In this document: positions 1 through 9,804 of the stretch, piece by piece
Position numbering within the stretch: the stretch's first letter is position 1
How the letters are laid out: each line of letters starts with the position of its first letter
Assembly (NCBI GenBank): GCA_001627335.1
Contig: LUPK01000010.1
Location: 80,087 to 144,086 of the forward strand
Direction: 5' to 3'
Origin: Nocardioides sp. REDSEA-S33_B3
GTDB lineage: Bacteria; Actinomycetota; Actinomycetes; Propionibacteriales; Nocardioidaceae
Length of the DNA stretch: 64,000 nt
Made by a program: the position numbers and the translations under genes
Notes under the pieces: generated by a model
Databases searched by the model: none
Seen by the model: only the letters and a program-made list of their open reading frames with translations
What the model was told of the DNA's origin: nothing

Positions 1-251
1 AGCATGATCGTGCCGTGCATGGTGAAGAGCTGGTTGTAGACCTCGTCGTTGACCACCTGCGAGCCGGGTGCGAACAGCTCGGCGCGGATCAGCAGTGCCA
101 TGACGCCACCGATGAGGAACCATGCGAAAGACGTGACGAGGTACATCTTGCCGATCAGCTTGTGATCGGTCGTGGTCAGCATCCGGACCACGAGCTCGCC
201 GAGGGGCTTGCGCCCGCTCTGCTGCGTGGGGTGGGCCGCGGTGGCGGTCAT
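1..251 (-). CDS. ctaD: Cytochrome c oxidase subunit I, N-terminal part (truncated by window edge)
   Basis: Reverse complement from 251 reads [60 protein letters not shown], typical CtaD N-terminus; start overlaps the ctaC stop. Confidence 0.93.
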   Translation of the reverse strand, partial: MTATAAHPTQQSGRKPLGELVVRMLTTTDHKLIGKMYLVTSFAWFLIGGVMALLIRAELFAPGSQVVNDEVYNQLFTMHGTIM

Positions 252-1180
252 TCGCCCTCTCCCTCGGTCTCGTCGGTGTCCAGGCCCGCCTGGGTGCGGG
301 CGTCGTCGCTGCCGATCAGCGGCAGGTCGGAGTCGTTGCCCTCGGCCACGAGGCCGGCGACGTACTCGTCGTACTCCTCGCGGCTGACGACCTTGACCTT
401 GAAGAGCATCCGGGAGTGGTAGACCCCGCACAGCTCGTAGCACTTGCCGAGGTAGTCACCCTCCTCGGTGGGCTTGAGCTGGAAGGAGTTCACCCGGCCC
501 GGGATGACGTCCATCTTCATGAGGAAGCCGGGGACGCCGAAGTCGTGGATGACATCGGGACTGTGGAGGTTGAAGCGCGTGGTCTCGTCCACCGGCAGCC
601 ACAGCGTCGGGATGTAGGAGGCCGTGCCGACCTCGTAGGCGTACTCGGAGTAGGGGAACTCCTCGTCGGTGTTGTCCTCGTTGGCCTCGACGTCCAGGGC
701 GCCGACACCGTGGTTGAAGGTCCATGACCACTGCTGGGCGGTCACCTCCACGATGTTGTCCGGCACCGGGTCGTCGGCCAGCGCGATGTTCTGCACGCGC
801 ACCGTGTGGACGAAGAAGACCACCACCATCATCACCGGCGCGACGGTGTAGAAGATCTCCAGCGGCAGGTTGTAGCGCGTCTGCACGGGGATCTCGTCGT
901 CGCTGCGGCGGCGGTAGGCGATCACGGCGTAGCCGATGAGGCCCCACACGATGACGCCGGTCACGAGGGCGGCGATCCAGGCCCCCTGCCACAGCGCGAG
1001 GGTGCTCTCCCCCTGCTCGGTGACGGGCTCGGGCATGGCCAGCCGCTCCCACTCACCGCGCGACTCCGACGAGCAGCCGGCGAGCAGCAGGACGGGGGCG
1101 CTGAGGGCGACGGCGAGGCCCGCGCGAGCGGCCCGACCGCGGCGGCGCAAGGGCGCTCCGAAGGGGTGCTGCAGACTCAA
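248..1180 (-). CDS. ctaC: Cytochrome c oxidase subunit II (signal peptide, TM region, CuA motif)
   Basis: ORF; lipoprotein-like LLAGCSS; CuA motif [14 protein letters not shown]; adjacent to ctaD. Confidence 0.95.
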   Translation of the reverse strand: MSLQHPFGAPLRRRGRAARAGLAVALSAPVLLLAGCSSESRGEWERLAMPEPVTEQGESTLALWQGAWIAALVTGVIVWGLIGYAVIAYRRRSDDEIPVQTRYNLPLEIFYTVAPVMMVVVFFVHTVRVQNIALADDPVPDNIVEVTAQQWSWTFNHGVGALDVEANEDNTDEEFPYSEYAYEVGTASYIPTLWLPVDETTRFNLHSPDVIHDFGVPGFLMKMDVIPGRVNSFQLKPTEEGDYLGKCYELCGVYHSRMLFKVKVVSREEYDEYVAGLVAEGNDSDLPLIGSDDARTQAGLDTDETEGEGE

Positions 1181-1291
1181 CGGTGGAGCCTTCCTCTCAA
1201 ACGATCAGGAGTGCTGGTCACACTACCGTGATCGGGCGGCGGTGTCGGGACCAGGGTGGGGGTTCGGACGCGCCGGCCGTAGGGTCGGCTC

Positions 1292-2419
1292 GTGGCACAC
1301 GCACACCTCGACGCGGCGGCGGGCGCTCCCCTGCACCCGGCCGCCCGCGAGGTCTTGGACGCCGCCCTCGCGCGGGGGTACGCCGACCCCCGCGCCCTGC
1401 ACGGTCTCGGGCGGGACGCCCGGCTGCTGCTCGACAACGCCCGCGAGGCGGTGGCAGACGCCCTGGCCGTGCGCCGTGACGAGGTGTGGTTCACCGGCCC
1501 GCTCGACGCCGTGCAGCGCGGGCTCCTGGGCCTGGCCGAGGCGCGGCTCCACCGCGGTGCCCGGCTCGTCGTTCCGTCGGTCGAGCACGCGCACGTCCGG
1601 CACGCGGCCCGCTGGTGGGCCGACCGACACGGCGGCCAGGTGCACGAGGTGGGCGTGGACTCCTGGGGCCGGGCCTACGACGGCGACCTGGTCGAGAGCG
1701 CGATCGGTGGCGACGTGGCCGCGGTCGCCTGCCAGCTCGCGAACCACGAGGTCGGCACCATCCAGCCGGCCGGTCAGGTCGAGCTGCCCGACGGCGTCCC
1801 CCTCTTCGTGGACGGCTCCGCCTCCCTGGGGATGATCGACCTGCCCGAGACCGGGTGGTCGGCCGCTGCCGGTCACGCGACCTCGTGGGGCGGGCCTGGC
1901 TCCGTCGGCGTCCTGGTGGTCCGCCGCGGGACGCGATGGTCGAACCCCTTCCCCGGGGACCCCGAGCCCCAGGACTTCGGTGGCGCGCTGCCTGACGTCG
2001 CCGGCAGCCTCGCGGCGGCGGCCGCGCTGCAGGCCACGCTCGCCGAGCGCGCGGAGGTCGACGGCCGACGCCGGCGTCTCGTGGACCGCATCCGTGAGGT
2101 CGCAGCGGCCCTCCCCGACACCGAGGTCGTCGGCGACCCGGTGGAGCGACTCCCCCACCTGGTCACCTTCTCCTGCCTCTACCTCAGCGGCGAGGCGCTG
2201 GTGCGCGAGCTGGACCGGGCCGGCTTCGGCGTCGCGAGCGGCTCGGCCTGCACCGCCTCGACCCTCGAGCCCAGCCACGTGCTCGCCGCCATGGGCGCCC
2301 TCACGCACGGCAACGTGCGCATCTCGCTGGGTCGAGACGTCACCGAGCAGCAGGTCGAGGCGCTCCTCGCGGTGCTGCCCGAGATCGTGGGCCGGCTGCG
2401 GTCGGAGGTGGGCCTGTAG
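1292..2419 (+). CDS. Cysteine desulfurase / class V aminotransferase
   Basis: ORF; PLP fold with active-site loop SGSACTAS; HLDAAAGAPLHP N-terminus; GTG start. Confidence 0.88.
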   Translation: MAHAHLDAAAGAPLHPAAREVLDAALARGYADPRALHGLGRDARLLLDNAREAVADALAVRRDEVWFTGPLDAVQRGLLGLAEARLHRGARLVVPSVEHAHVRHAARWWADRHGGQVHEVGVDSWGRAYDGDLVESAIGGDVAAVACQLANHEVGTIQPAGQVELPDGVPLFVDGSASLGMIDLPETGWSAAAGHATSWGGPGSVGVLVVRRGTRWSNPFPGDPEPQDFGGALPDVAGSLAAAAALQATLAERAEVDGRRRRLVDRIREVAAALPDTEVVGDPVERLPHLVTFSCLYLSGEALVRELDRAGFGVASGSACTASTLEPSHVLAAMGALTHGNVRISLGRDVTEQQVEALLAVLPEIVGRLRSEVGL

Positions 2420-2688
2420 TGGACAGCAGCCTCACCGTGACCTTCGGCGGCCATCCCGAGCCGGACCTCGAGCTGGACTGCCGGGGCATGCTCTGCCCCC
2501 AACCGGTGATCGAGCTGGGGCGCCGCCACACCGAGGTGCCCGTGGGAGCGGTGGTCGCGGTCGTCGTCGAGGACGTCGCGGCCCGCACGGACGTCCCGGC
2601 GTGGTGCCGGATGCGCGGGCAGGAGTACCTCGGCGAGGACACTGCCCCGGACGGCGTCCCCCGCTACCGGGTGCGTCGACTCACCTGA
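2419..2688 (+). CDS. TusA-family sulfurtransferase
   Basis: ORF; LDCRGMLCPQPVIELG contains the CPxP motif; overlaps the cysteine desulfurase stop. Confidence 0.85.
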   Translation: MDSSLTVTFGGHPEPDLELDCRGMLCPQPVIELGRRHTEVPVGAVVAVVVEDVAARTDVPAWCRMRGQEYLGEDTAPDGVPRYRVRRLT

Positions 2689-2700
2689 GGGCCGGTCGGG

Positions 2701-3702
2701 TCAGCCGACGAACGGGCGGACCTCGGCCGCGGCCTCTGCGCCGTACGACGCCTCGAGGCGGGCCACGAAGTCCGACCCGGTGAAGTGGTACTCCTGGGTG
2801 CCGACCGTCTCCACGACGTACGCCGCGAGCACGCAGCCGACCTGGGCGGCCCGCTCGAGCCCGACGCCCCACGCGGTGGCGGCGAGGTAGCCGGCGCGGA
2901 ACGCGTCGCCGACACCGGTCGGCTCGACGGCCGCGACGTCCTTGGCCGCGGGCACCACGATGTCCTCCTCGCGGGCGCGCTTGATGCGCACCCCGTCGGC
3001 GCCGAGCGTCGTGACCTGCAGCCCGACCTTCGCCAGGACCTCGTCGGCCGACCAGCCGGTCTTCTGCTCGATCATGTGCGACTCGTACTCGTTGGAGAAC
3101 AGGATCGCGGCGCCGTCGATGAGCTCGCGGATCAGCCCGCCCTCGCCGAAGGCCAGCTGCTGGCTGGGGTCGGCGATGAAGGGGTAGCCGCGCTGGCGGC
3201 ACTCCTCGGTGTGGCGCAGCATGCCGTCGGGGTCGTCGGCACCGATCAGCACGTAGGCCGGCTCGCCGACCCGGGAGACGATCGGGGCCAGCTCGATGAG
3301 GCGGGCCTCGCTCATCGCTCCGGGGTAGAACGAGGCGAACTGGGCCATCGTGGAGTCGGTGGTGCACACGAAGCGGGCGGTGTGCTTGGACTCCGATATC
3401 CGCACGCTGTCGCAGTCCACGCCGTGGCGCTCCAGCCAGGAGCGGTAGTCGGAGAAGTCCTCGCCGGCCGAGCCGACCAGCACCGGGCGCAGCCCGAGCG
3501 CGGCCAGGCCGAAGCACATGTTCGGCGCGACGCCGCCGCGGCGGATCTCGAGGTCGTCGACCAGGAACGAGACCGACAGCTTGTGCAGCTGCTCGACGAC
3601 CAGGGAGTCCTCGAACTTCCCCGCGAAGCTCATCAGGTGGTCGGTGGCGATGGAGCCGGCGATGAGCAGCGCCCCGGCAGTGGTTCCAGTGGTCTCAGAC
3701 AC
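2701..3702 (-). CDS. PfkB-family carbohydrate/adenosine kinase
   Basis: ORF; PTGVGDAFRAGYLA catalytic motif, GAL(L)IAGSIATDHLM N-terminus; GTG start chosen at 3702. Confidence 0.88.
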   Translation of the reverse strand: MSETTGTTAGALLIAGSIATDHLMSFAGKFEDSLVVEQLHKLSVSFLVDDLEIRRGGVAPNMCFGLAALGLRPVLVGSAGEDFSDYRSWLERHGVDCDSVRISESKHTARFVCTTDSTMAQFASFYPGAMSEARLIELAPIVSRVGEPAYVLIGADDPDGMLRHTEECRQRGYPFIADPSQQLAFGEGGLIRELIDGAAILFSNEYESHMIEQKTGWSADEVLAKVGLQVTTLGADGVRIKRAREEDIVVPAAKDVAAVEPTGVGDAFRAGYLAATAWGVGLERAAQVGCVLAAYVVETVGTQEYHFTGSDFVARLEASYGAEAAAEVRPFVG

Positions 3703-3766
3703 GTGGCCGAACACTACCGATCGGTACTGCTGGGAGTACCCCCCAGTAGCCAATAGCGTCGAGGAC

Positions 3767-3991
3767 ATGGCCTCCTACGACGACCTCAGCACCGTGTCCC
3801 AGATGCACGACGACTGCACCGCGACCCGCTCCACGCTGGAGCGTCACCTGGCCCGGGCAGCCGGCCGCGCCACCCGCCCCGCGCCCTCCATCCTCTTCGC
3901 CGACTACCCGCGCGAGGTCCAGAAGCGCGACATCGAGGTCGGCGAGGCCGCCCAGCGCATCGCCAACGCGCTCTCGCTGCACCTGGACTGA
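3767..3991 (+). CDS. Small hypothetical protein (74 aa)
   Basis: ATG at 3767, -10-like TAGCGT 7 nt upstream, bounded by a strong convergent terminator; function unknown. Confidence 0.6.
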   Translation: MASYDDLSTVSQMHDDCTATRSTLERHLARAAGRATRPAPSILFADYPREVQKRDIEVGEAAQRIANALSLHLD

Positions 3992-4007
3992 CGGCACCCG
4001 TCCACGG

Positions 4008-4060
4008 CGACGTACGACGAAGCCCCCGACCGATCCGGTCGGGGGCTTCGTCGTACGTCG
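4008..4060. terminator. Bidirectional terminator, 24-bp perfect stem
   Basis: CGACGTACGACGAAGCCCCCGACC-GATCC-GGTCGGGGGCTTCGTCGTACGTCG between convergent genes. Confidence 0.9.
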
Positions 4061-4076
4061 GCTCGGCGGCCTCAGC

Positions 4077-4433
4077 TCAGTGGAAGCTGTCGCCGCACGC
4101 GCACGAGCCCGTGGCGTTCGGGTTGTCGATGGTGAAGCCCTGCTTCTCGATGCTGTCGACGAAGTCGATCATCGCGCCGTTGAGGTAGGGGACGCTCATC
4201 CGGTCGACGACGACGGACACACCGTCGAAGTCGGTGACGACGTCACCGTCGAGGGTGCGCTCGTCGAAGAACAGCTGGTAGCGCAGGCCCGAGCAGCCAC
4301 CGGGCTGCACGGAGATCCGCAGCTGGAGGTCGTCACGACCCTCCTGCTCCAGCAGGCTCTTCACCTTCGCCGCCGCGACGGAGCTCAGGTTGATGCTGTC
4401 GGTACGACGCTCGGTCTCGACCTGCTCGGTCAT
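4077..4433 (-). CDS. erpA: Iron-sulfur cluster insertion protein, HesB/IscA/ErpA family
   Basis: ORF; VQPGGCSGLRYQLFFD and C-terminal GSCACGDSFH cysteines. Confidence 0.93.
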   Translation of the reverse strand: MTEQVETERRTDSINLSSVAAAKVKSLLEQEGRDDLQLRISVQPGGCSGLRYQLFFDERTLDGDVVTDFDGVSVVVDRMSVPYLNGAMIDFVDSIEKQGFTIDNPNATGSCACGDSFH

Positions 4434-4526
4434 GTCGTGGTGCTCCCAACTAGAGGTGCGGGGGTCTGGGTGGGTGGTCCGGTCCCGGACCGGTGTCCAC
4501 CAGGGTCAATGGTAGGCGAGGCTCGG

Positions 4527-5615
4527 CTATTCCCTCGACCACGTCCGGGCCACCCGCTCCGAGAGCTCGCTCAGCGCCTGCGCGGGCTGGCCGAGGGCAC
4601 GCTCCTCCCCCACCAGCTCGACGAGCGAGTACGCCGCCTCGACACCCAGTGCGCGCATCTCCCGTGAGCCCACCAGCACCTGGCCGGCCAGCGCCAGGCA
4701 GGGCCGCAGCGCCCGTGCGGAGATCTCGGCAACGCCGTACGGCACCTTGCCGGAGCGGCTGGAGAAGTCGAAGGCCCCCTCGCCCGTGACCACGACGTCG
4801 GCCGCTCGGGCGCGGGCCTCGAGGTCCACAGCGGCGGCCACCAGGTCGATCCCGGGCTCCCGGGTCGCCCCGAGCAGCATCAGCGCGAACCCCAGTCCAC
4901 CGGCGGCGCCGGCGCCCTTCTCCAGCGAGAGCCGGCGGTCGGTGGCGACGGCGAGCTGCTCCAGCAGGCCGTCGACGAGCGCGATGCGGCCCTCGTCCAG
5001 CCCCTTCTGCGGGCCGAAGGTCTTGGTGGCGCCGAACAGGCCGGTCAGGGGGCTGTCGACGTCGCTGGCCGCGATCAGGGTGACCCCGGCCAGACGCTCC
5101 CTGGCGGGCCCCAGCTCCACCGAGGTGACGTCGGACAGGCGCAGCGGTCCGGCGTCGAGCCGGCCGTCGGCGGTGGCCCCGAGGGCGTGCAGCAGGCCGG
5201 CGCCGCCGTCGTTGGTGCCGCTGCCGCCCAGGCCGACCACGACGGTCGTCGCCCCGGCGTCGACCGCGGCGGCCACCAGCTGACCCACGCCGACGGTGCT
5301 CGCGACCTCGACCCCCTCCCCGCCCGTGAGCTGCAGCCCGCAGGCCTGCGCGCTCTCGACGTACGCCGTCGGGCCGTCCAGCAGGAGCGTCGCCGGCGTC
5401 GCCTCGCCCAGCGGGCCGGTCACCGTGACGACGACGAGGTCCCCGCCGGTCGCGGCGTGCAGGACGTCGACGAAGCCCGGGCCGCCGTCGGACATCGGGG
5501 CGAGGTCGAGCTCGTCGCCCGGGGAGCGCCGTCGCCAGCCCTCGGCGATGGCCTCCGCGGCCTCGACGGCCGTGAGGGTGCCCGCGAACTTGTCGGGTGC
5601 CACGAGGACTCGCAT
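4527..5615 (-). CDS. Glycerate kinase
   Basis: ORF; MRVLVAPDKFAGTLTAVEAAEAIAEGWRR, LGGSGTNDGGAG, VTGEGAFD motifs. Confidence 0.93.
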   Translation of the reverse strand: MRVLVAPDKFAGTLTAVEAAEAIAEGWRRRSPGDELDLAPMSDGGPGFVDVLHAATGGDLVVVTVTGPLGEATPATLLLDGPTAYVESAQACGLQLTGGEGVEVASTVGVGQLVAAAVDAGATTVVVGLGGSGTNDGGAGLLHALGATADGRLDAGPLRLSDVTSVELGPARERLAGVTLIAASDVDSPLTGLFGATKTFGPQKGLDEGRIALVDGLLEQLAVATDRRLSLEKGAGAAGGLGFALMLLGATREPGIDLVAAAVDLEARARAADVVVTGEGAFDFSSRSGKVPYGVAEISARALRPCLALAGQVLVGSREMRALGVEAAYSLVELVGEERALGQPAQALSELSERVARTWSRE

Positions 5616-5650
5616 GCCCCCATCCTCACGCACGGGTAGGTTCGGGCCTC

Positions 5651-6541
5651 GTGGCGGAGTCGCGAGAGGGCCTGGTGGTGCGGCCGATGCGGCTCGAGGA
5701 CGTCGAGGTGGCCGAGCAGATCAGCGCCGAGGCGTTCCTGCAGGTCGACCGGGCCACCCGGCGGGCCACCGACCCCGAGCCGGAGCGTCGTCCTGCCGCG
5801 CGCTCGCAGCGGTGGATCGACCGGACGTCCAGCCTGCTGGCGACCGACGGGCCCGGCTGCTGGGTCGCGGACCTCGACGGCCGCACCGTCGGGATGGCCA
5901 CCTCGCTGCGCCGCGAGACGCTGTGGGCGCTGGCGACCTTCGCGGTGCTGCCCGACGCCCAGGGCGGCATCGGGCGGCCGCTGCTCGAGGCCGCGCTGCA
6001 GCACTCGGTCGGCTGCCTGCGCGGCATGCTCTCCAGCTCCTCCGACCCGCGGGCGGTGCGGCGCTACCTGGCGGCCGGCTTCGACCTGCACCCGCAGATG
6101 GTGATGACCGGTCAGGTCGACCGGAGCGCAGCGCCCTCGCTCCGCGGCGTCCGCGAGGCGACCCCCGGTGACCTCGACGAGCTCGACTCGCTGGACCGCC
6201 GCGTCCGCGGCGCTGGACGCGGCCACGACCACCTGCTCCTGGCGCAGACCGGCCGAGCGATGGTGGTCACCGACCGCGCGAGCAGCGGCTACGTCTACGT
6301 CGGCGACACCGGCAGCGTCCTTGCCCTGGCCGCGACCGACCGTCGCACGGCGAGCCGGCTGCTGTGGGCGGCGATCTCCCGTTCCGACGGGGAGGTCGAG
6401 GTCCCGCACGTGACGGGTGCCAACCAGTGGGCGCTGCGGGTCGGGCTCGACGCGGGACTGACCGTCCGCACCGAGGGCTACCTCGGGGTGCGCGGGATGA
6501 AGCCGCCCGCGCCGTACCTCCACCACGGCGCGCTGCTGTAG
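5651..6541 (+). CDS. GNAT-family N-acetyltransferase (two-domain)
   Basis: In-frame GTG at 5651; VRPMRLEDVEVAEQI and TVGMATSLRRETLWALATFAVLPDAQGGIGRPLL. Confidence 0.82.
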   Translation: MAESREGLVVRPMRLEDVEVAEQISAEAFLQVDRATRRATDPEPERRPAARSQRWIDRTSSLLATDGPGCWVADLDGRTVGMATSLRRETLWALATFAVLPDAQGGIGRPLLEAALQHSVGCLRGMLSSSSDPRAVRRYLAAGFDLHPQMVMTGQVDRSAAPSLRGVREATPGDLDELDSLDRRVRGAGRGHDHLLLAQTGRAMVVTDRASSGYVYVGDTGSVLALAATDRRTASRLLWAAISRSDGEVEVPHVTGANQWALRVGLDAGLTVRTEGYLGVRGMKPPAPYLHHGALL

Positions 6542-6583
6542 GTCGAGAGCATGACTCCGGGTCTCACGGGGTAGGAACGGCGC

Positions 6584-8476
6584 GTGCTCCCGCTCCTCTC
6601 CCGCCTCCGGCCGGCCTGCCTGCTCACCTCAGTCCTCCTGGCACTGACCTCCGTGCCAGCCTTCCTGGTGCAGGCCTTCGCCGTGCAGGACCAACCCACG
6701 ACCACGGCCCCGGAGACCTCGACGATGCTGGTGCTGGACTCCAGCGGCTCGATGGCCGAGCCCGCGGGCGGCGGCGCCACCAAGATCCAAGCGGCGAAGC
6801 AGGCGCTCCGCGACGTCGTGGCGGCCCTCCCCGACGACGCGGTGGTCGGGATGCGCGTCTTCGGCGCCGAGGTCTTCGACCGCGACCAGCCGGGCGCCTG
6901 CACCGACAGCCAGCAGGTCGTCGCGCCCGGCACCGACAACCGGGACGCGCTGCTGCGCGAGGTCGAGCGCTACCGACCCTTCGGCGAGACGCCGATCGGA
7001 TTCGCGCTGCGCCAGGCCGCGCAGGACCTCGACCCCGACACGGCTCGCAGCATCGTCCTCGTCTCCGACGGCGTCGCCACCTGCGACCCGGACCCCTGCG
7101 AGGTGGCGAAGGAGCTCTCCGCCCAGGGGGTGGCCCTGCGCGTGGACGTGGTCGGGCTGGGAGTGGATGGAGCGGCCCGGGCCCAGCTTCGGTGCATCGC
7201 GGCCGTCGCCGAGGGTCGCTACTACGACGCCTCGTCCGCCGAGGAGATCGTGAGCAGTCTCTCGACCGCCAGCGAGCGTGCCCTGCGTCCCTTCGAGATC
7301 GATGGCGAGCCAGTCGTCGGCGGCGCAAGCCAGGACGAGGCCCTGCCCCTGGCCGCCGGGCGCTACGCGGACCGTCTCGTCGGCCGTGAGCAGGAGCGTT
7401 GGTACGTCTACGAGCGCACGGTGCCGGGCTCCACGGTGGTCGCCAGCTCCTACGAGCTCCAGCCCGGCGGGCTCAGCGACCTCCAGGTCGACGTGGTCGA
7501 GCCGGACGGCGGCGGCTGCGGCACCAGCACCTTCTCGACGATCGTGCCGCTGTTCACCGGCAAGAGCGACCTGGCTCCCGCCGAGGGCATGTACTCGTGC
7601 GGGGACCCCGTGCACGTCCGGGTCAGGCGGCTCGGGGACGACACGAGCCCGCTGCCCTTCGGCCTCTCGCTCGTCGAGGAGCCGCCGGTCGAGAACCTCG
7701 ACTCCCTGCCCACCGACGTCGACACCTCCGTCCTCGAGGAGCCGGAGCGGGCCGGGGAGCGCGCCCGCCCCATCGTCGCCGGCACCTCCTTCGAGGACGC
7801 GCCGCCGCTCGAGCCCGGCACCACGTACGCCGCCACCGTCGTGCCGGGGGAGGTCAACGCGTTCCGCGTGCAGGTGGGTTGGGGGCAGAGCCTGGCGGTC
7901 CGGGTCGACCGCCCGGGCCTGACGCCTGCCCAGGACGAGACGATCTCCAGCTCCGGCTCGTTCTTCGACCTCCAGCTGATGAGCCCGCTGCGCGCCTCGC
8001 TCGGCGACGACCTCGACGCCGACGCGAGCACGAACCGCATCGACACGAGCACGACGGTCCAGATGACCGGCATCTCCCCCGTTGCCTGGAGCAACCGGGA
8101 GCGGGACGACGCGCACTTCCTCGCCGGCGACTACTACGTCCTCTACGGCGCGGACGTGGACGCCGCATCGTCGGCGGAGCTGCCTTACACGATCACCGTC
8201 GAGGTGCAGGGCGAGGAGTCCGGCCAGCCGGTCTACGCGAGCCCAGGGGAGCTCGTCACCAGCGGCGAGTCCCTCACCGCCACCGAGGTCAGCCCGTCCG
8301 ACGAGGCCGACGAGGCCGCCGGAGGCACGACGCCGGCCCCGGCCGGGGAGGCCGAGGCCGCGGACGACGGGACGTCGGGTGATCCGGGCTGGCTTGTCCC
8401 CGTGGCAGCCGTCGTCGGCGCCCTGGTGCTGGTAACCGCCCTCGCCCTCGTCGTACGCCGTCGACGCGCGTCCTGA
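6584..8476 (+). CDS. Secreted/membrane-anchored VWA-domain protein
   Basis: ORF; signal peptide, MIDAS motif LVLDSSGSMAEP, C-terminal TM helix and RRRRAS tail. Confidence 0.85.
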   Translation: MLPLLSRLRPACLLTSVLLALTSVPAFLVQAFAVQDQPTTTAPETSTMLVLDSSGSMAEPAGGGATKIQAAKQALRDVVAALPDDAVVGMRVFGAEVFDRDQPGACTDSQQVVAPGTDNRDALLREVERYRPFGETPIGFALRQAAQDLDPDTARSIVLVSDGVATCDPDPCEVAKELSAQGVALRVDVVGLGVDGAARAQLRCIAAVAEGRYYDASSAEEIVSSLSTASERALRPFEIDGEPVVGGASQDEALPLAAGRYADRLVGREQERWYVYERTVPGSTVVASSYELQPGGLSDLQVDVVEPDGGGCGTSTFSTIVPLFTGKSDLAPAEGMYSCGDPVHVRVRRLGDDTSPLPFGLSLVEEPPVENLDSLPTDVDTSVLEEPERAGERARPIVAGTSFEDAPPLEPGTTYAATVVPGEVNAFRVQVGWGQSLAVRVDRPGLTPAQDETISSSGSFFDLQLMSPLRASLGDDLDADASTNRIDTSTTVQMTGISPVAWSNRERDDAHFLAGDYYVLYGADVDAASSAELPYTITVEVQGEESGQPVYASPGELVTSGESLTATEVSPSDEADEAAGGTTPAPAGEAEAADDGTSGDPGWLVPVAAVVGALVLVTALALVVRRRRAS

Positions 8477-8588
8477 CGCGGGACCGCCGCCGGCTCGGGC
8501 GCCCGGACGCCCCGCCGCCGACCGCACCGGTCGGGCGCCTTCACCCGCCGGTGCTCGACTGCCGCCGCGGGCGGCCTACGCTGGAGCC

Positions 8589-9764
8589 ATGACCACCGTG
8601 GACCTGCCGCTGCTGCCGCTCGGACGCGGGCGCGACCTCTCCGCTGAGCGGGGCGTCGAGTGCCCGGGTGACCTGCCCGCCGCCTCCGACCCCGACCTCG
8701 TCGAGCGCGCACGCAAGGCCAAGGAGGCGCTGGGGGACCGTGTCTTCGTGCTGGGCCACCACTACCAGCGCGACGAGGTCATCCAGTTCGCCGACGTCAC
8801 CGGCGACTCCTTCAAGTTGGCCCGCGACGCCGCCGCGCGTCCCGAGGCCGAGTTCATCGTCTTCTGCGGCGTGCACTTCATGGCCGAGTCCGCCGACATC
8901 CTGACCAAGCCCGAGCAGCAGGTCGTGCTGCCGGACCTGGCCGCCGGGTGCTCGATGGCCGACATGGCCCGGCTGACCCAGGTCGAGGCCGCGTGGGACG
9001 CGATGGCCGCCGCCGGCGTGCAGCAGCAGGTCGTGCCCGTGACGTACATGAACTCCAGCGCCGACATCAAGGCGTTCTGCGGGCGCAACGGCGGCGTGGT
9101 GTGCACCTCCAGCAACGCCCAGACCGCCCTGGAGTGGGCGTATGAGCAGCAGGGCCCGGACACCAAGGTCCTGTTCCTGCCCGACCAGCACCTGGGCCGC
9201 AACACCGCCGTGCTGCAGCTGGGCCTGTCCCTCGACGACTGCGTCGTCTGGGACCCGCACCGCCCGAACGGCGGTCTGACCGAGCAGCAGCTGCGCGACG
9301 CCCGAATGATCCTGTGGAAGGGCCACTGCTCGGTCCACGGCCGGTTCTCCGAGGACGTCGTCGACGAGCTGCGTGCCGCGAACCCCGACATCAACATCCT
9401 GGTGCACCCGGAGTGCAAGCACGAGGTCGTGCTGAAGGCCGACCTGATCGGCTCCACCGAGTTCATCATCCAGACGATCGAGGCTGCTCCTGCCGGCTCC
9501 TCGTGGGCCATCGGCACCGAGCTCAACCTCGTCAAGCGGTTGGCCGACTCCCACCCGGACAAGAAGATCGCCTTCCTCGACCGCAACGTCTGCTACTGCT
9601 CGACGATGAACCGCATCGACCTGCCCCACCTGGTCTGGGCCCTGGAGTCCCTGGTCGAGGGGGTCGTGGTCAACCGGATCGAGGTCGACCCCGAGACCGA
9701 GGCCCAGGCCCTGGTCGCGCTCGAGCGGATGCTGTCCCTGCCGGGGAAGACCGCCAAGGACTGA
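8589..9764 (+). CDS. nadA: Quinolinate synthase
   Basis: ORF; LGHHYQRDEVIQFADVTGDS, VVCTSSNA, HPECKHEVV, NVCYCSTMN motifs. Confidence 0.95.
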   Translation: MTTVDLPLLPLGRGRDLSAERGVECPGDLPAASDPDLVERARKAKEALGDRVFVLGHHYQRDEVIQFADVTGDSFKLARDAAARPEAEFIVFCGVHFMAESADILTKPEQQVVLPDLAAGCSMADMARLTQVEAAWDAMAAAGVQQQVVPVTYMNSSADIKAFCGRNGGVVCTSSNAQTALEWAYEQQGPDTKVLFLPDQHLGRNTAVLQLGLSLDDCVVWDPHRPNGGLTEQQLRDARMILWKGHCSVHGRFSEDVVDELRAANPDINILVHPECKHEVVLKADLIGSTEFIIQTIEAAPAGSSWAIGTELNLVKRLADSHPDKKIAFLDRNVCYCSTMNRIDLPHLVWALESLVEGVVVNRIEVDPETEAQALVALERMLSLPGKTAKD

Positions 9765-9772
9765 CCGGAGCC

Positions 9773-9798
9773 GGCCGGCGGCGCGTCGTCCGCCGGCC
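9773..9798. terminator. Convergent-gene hairpin
   Basis: GGCCGGCGG-N8-CCGCCGGCC between nadA and the opposing histidine kinase. Confidence 0.65.
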
Positions 9799-9804
9799 GC
9801 CTCG

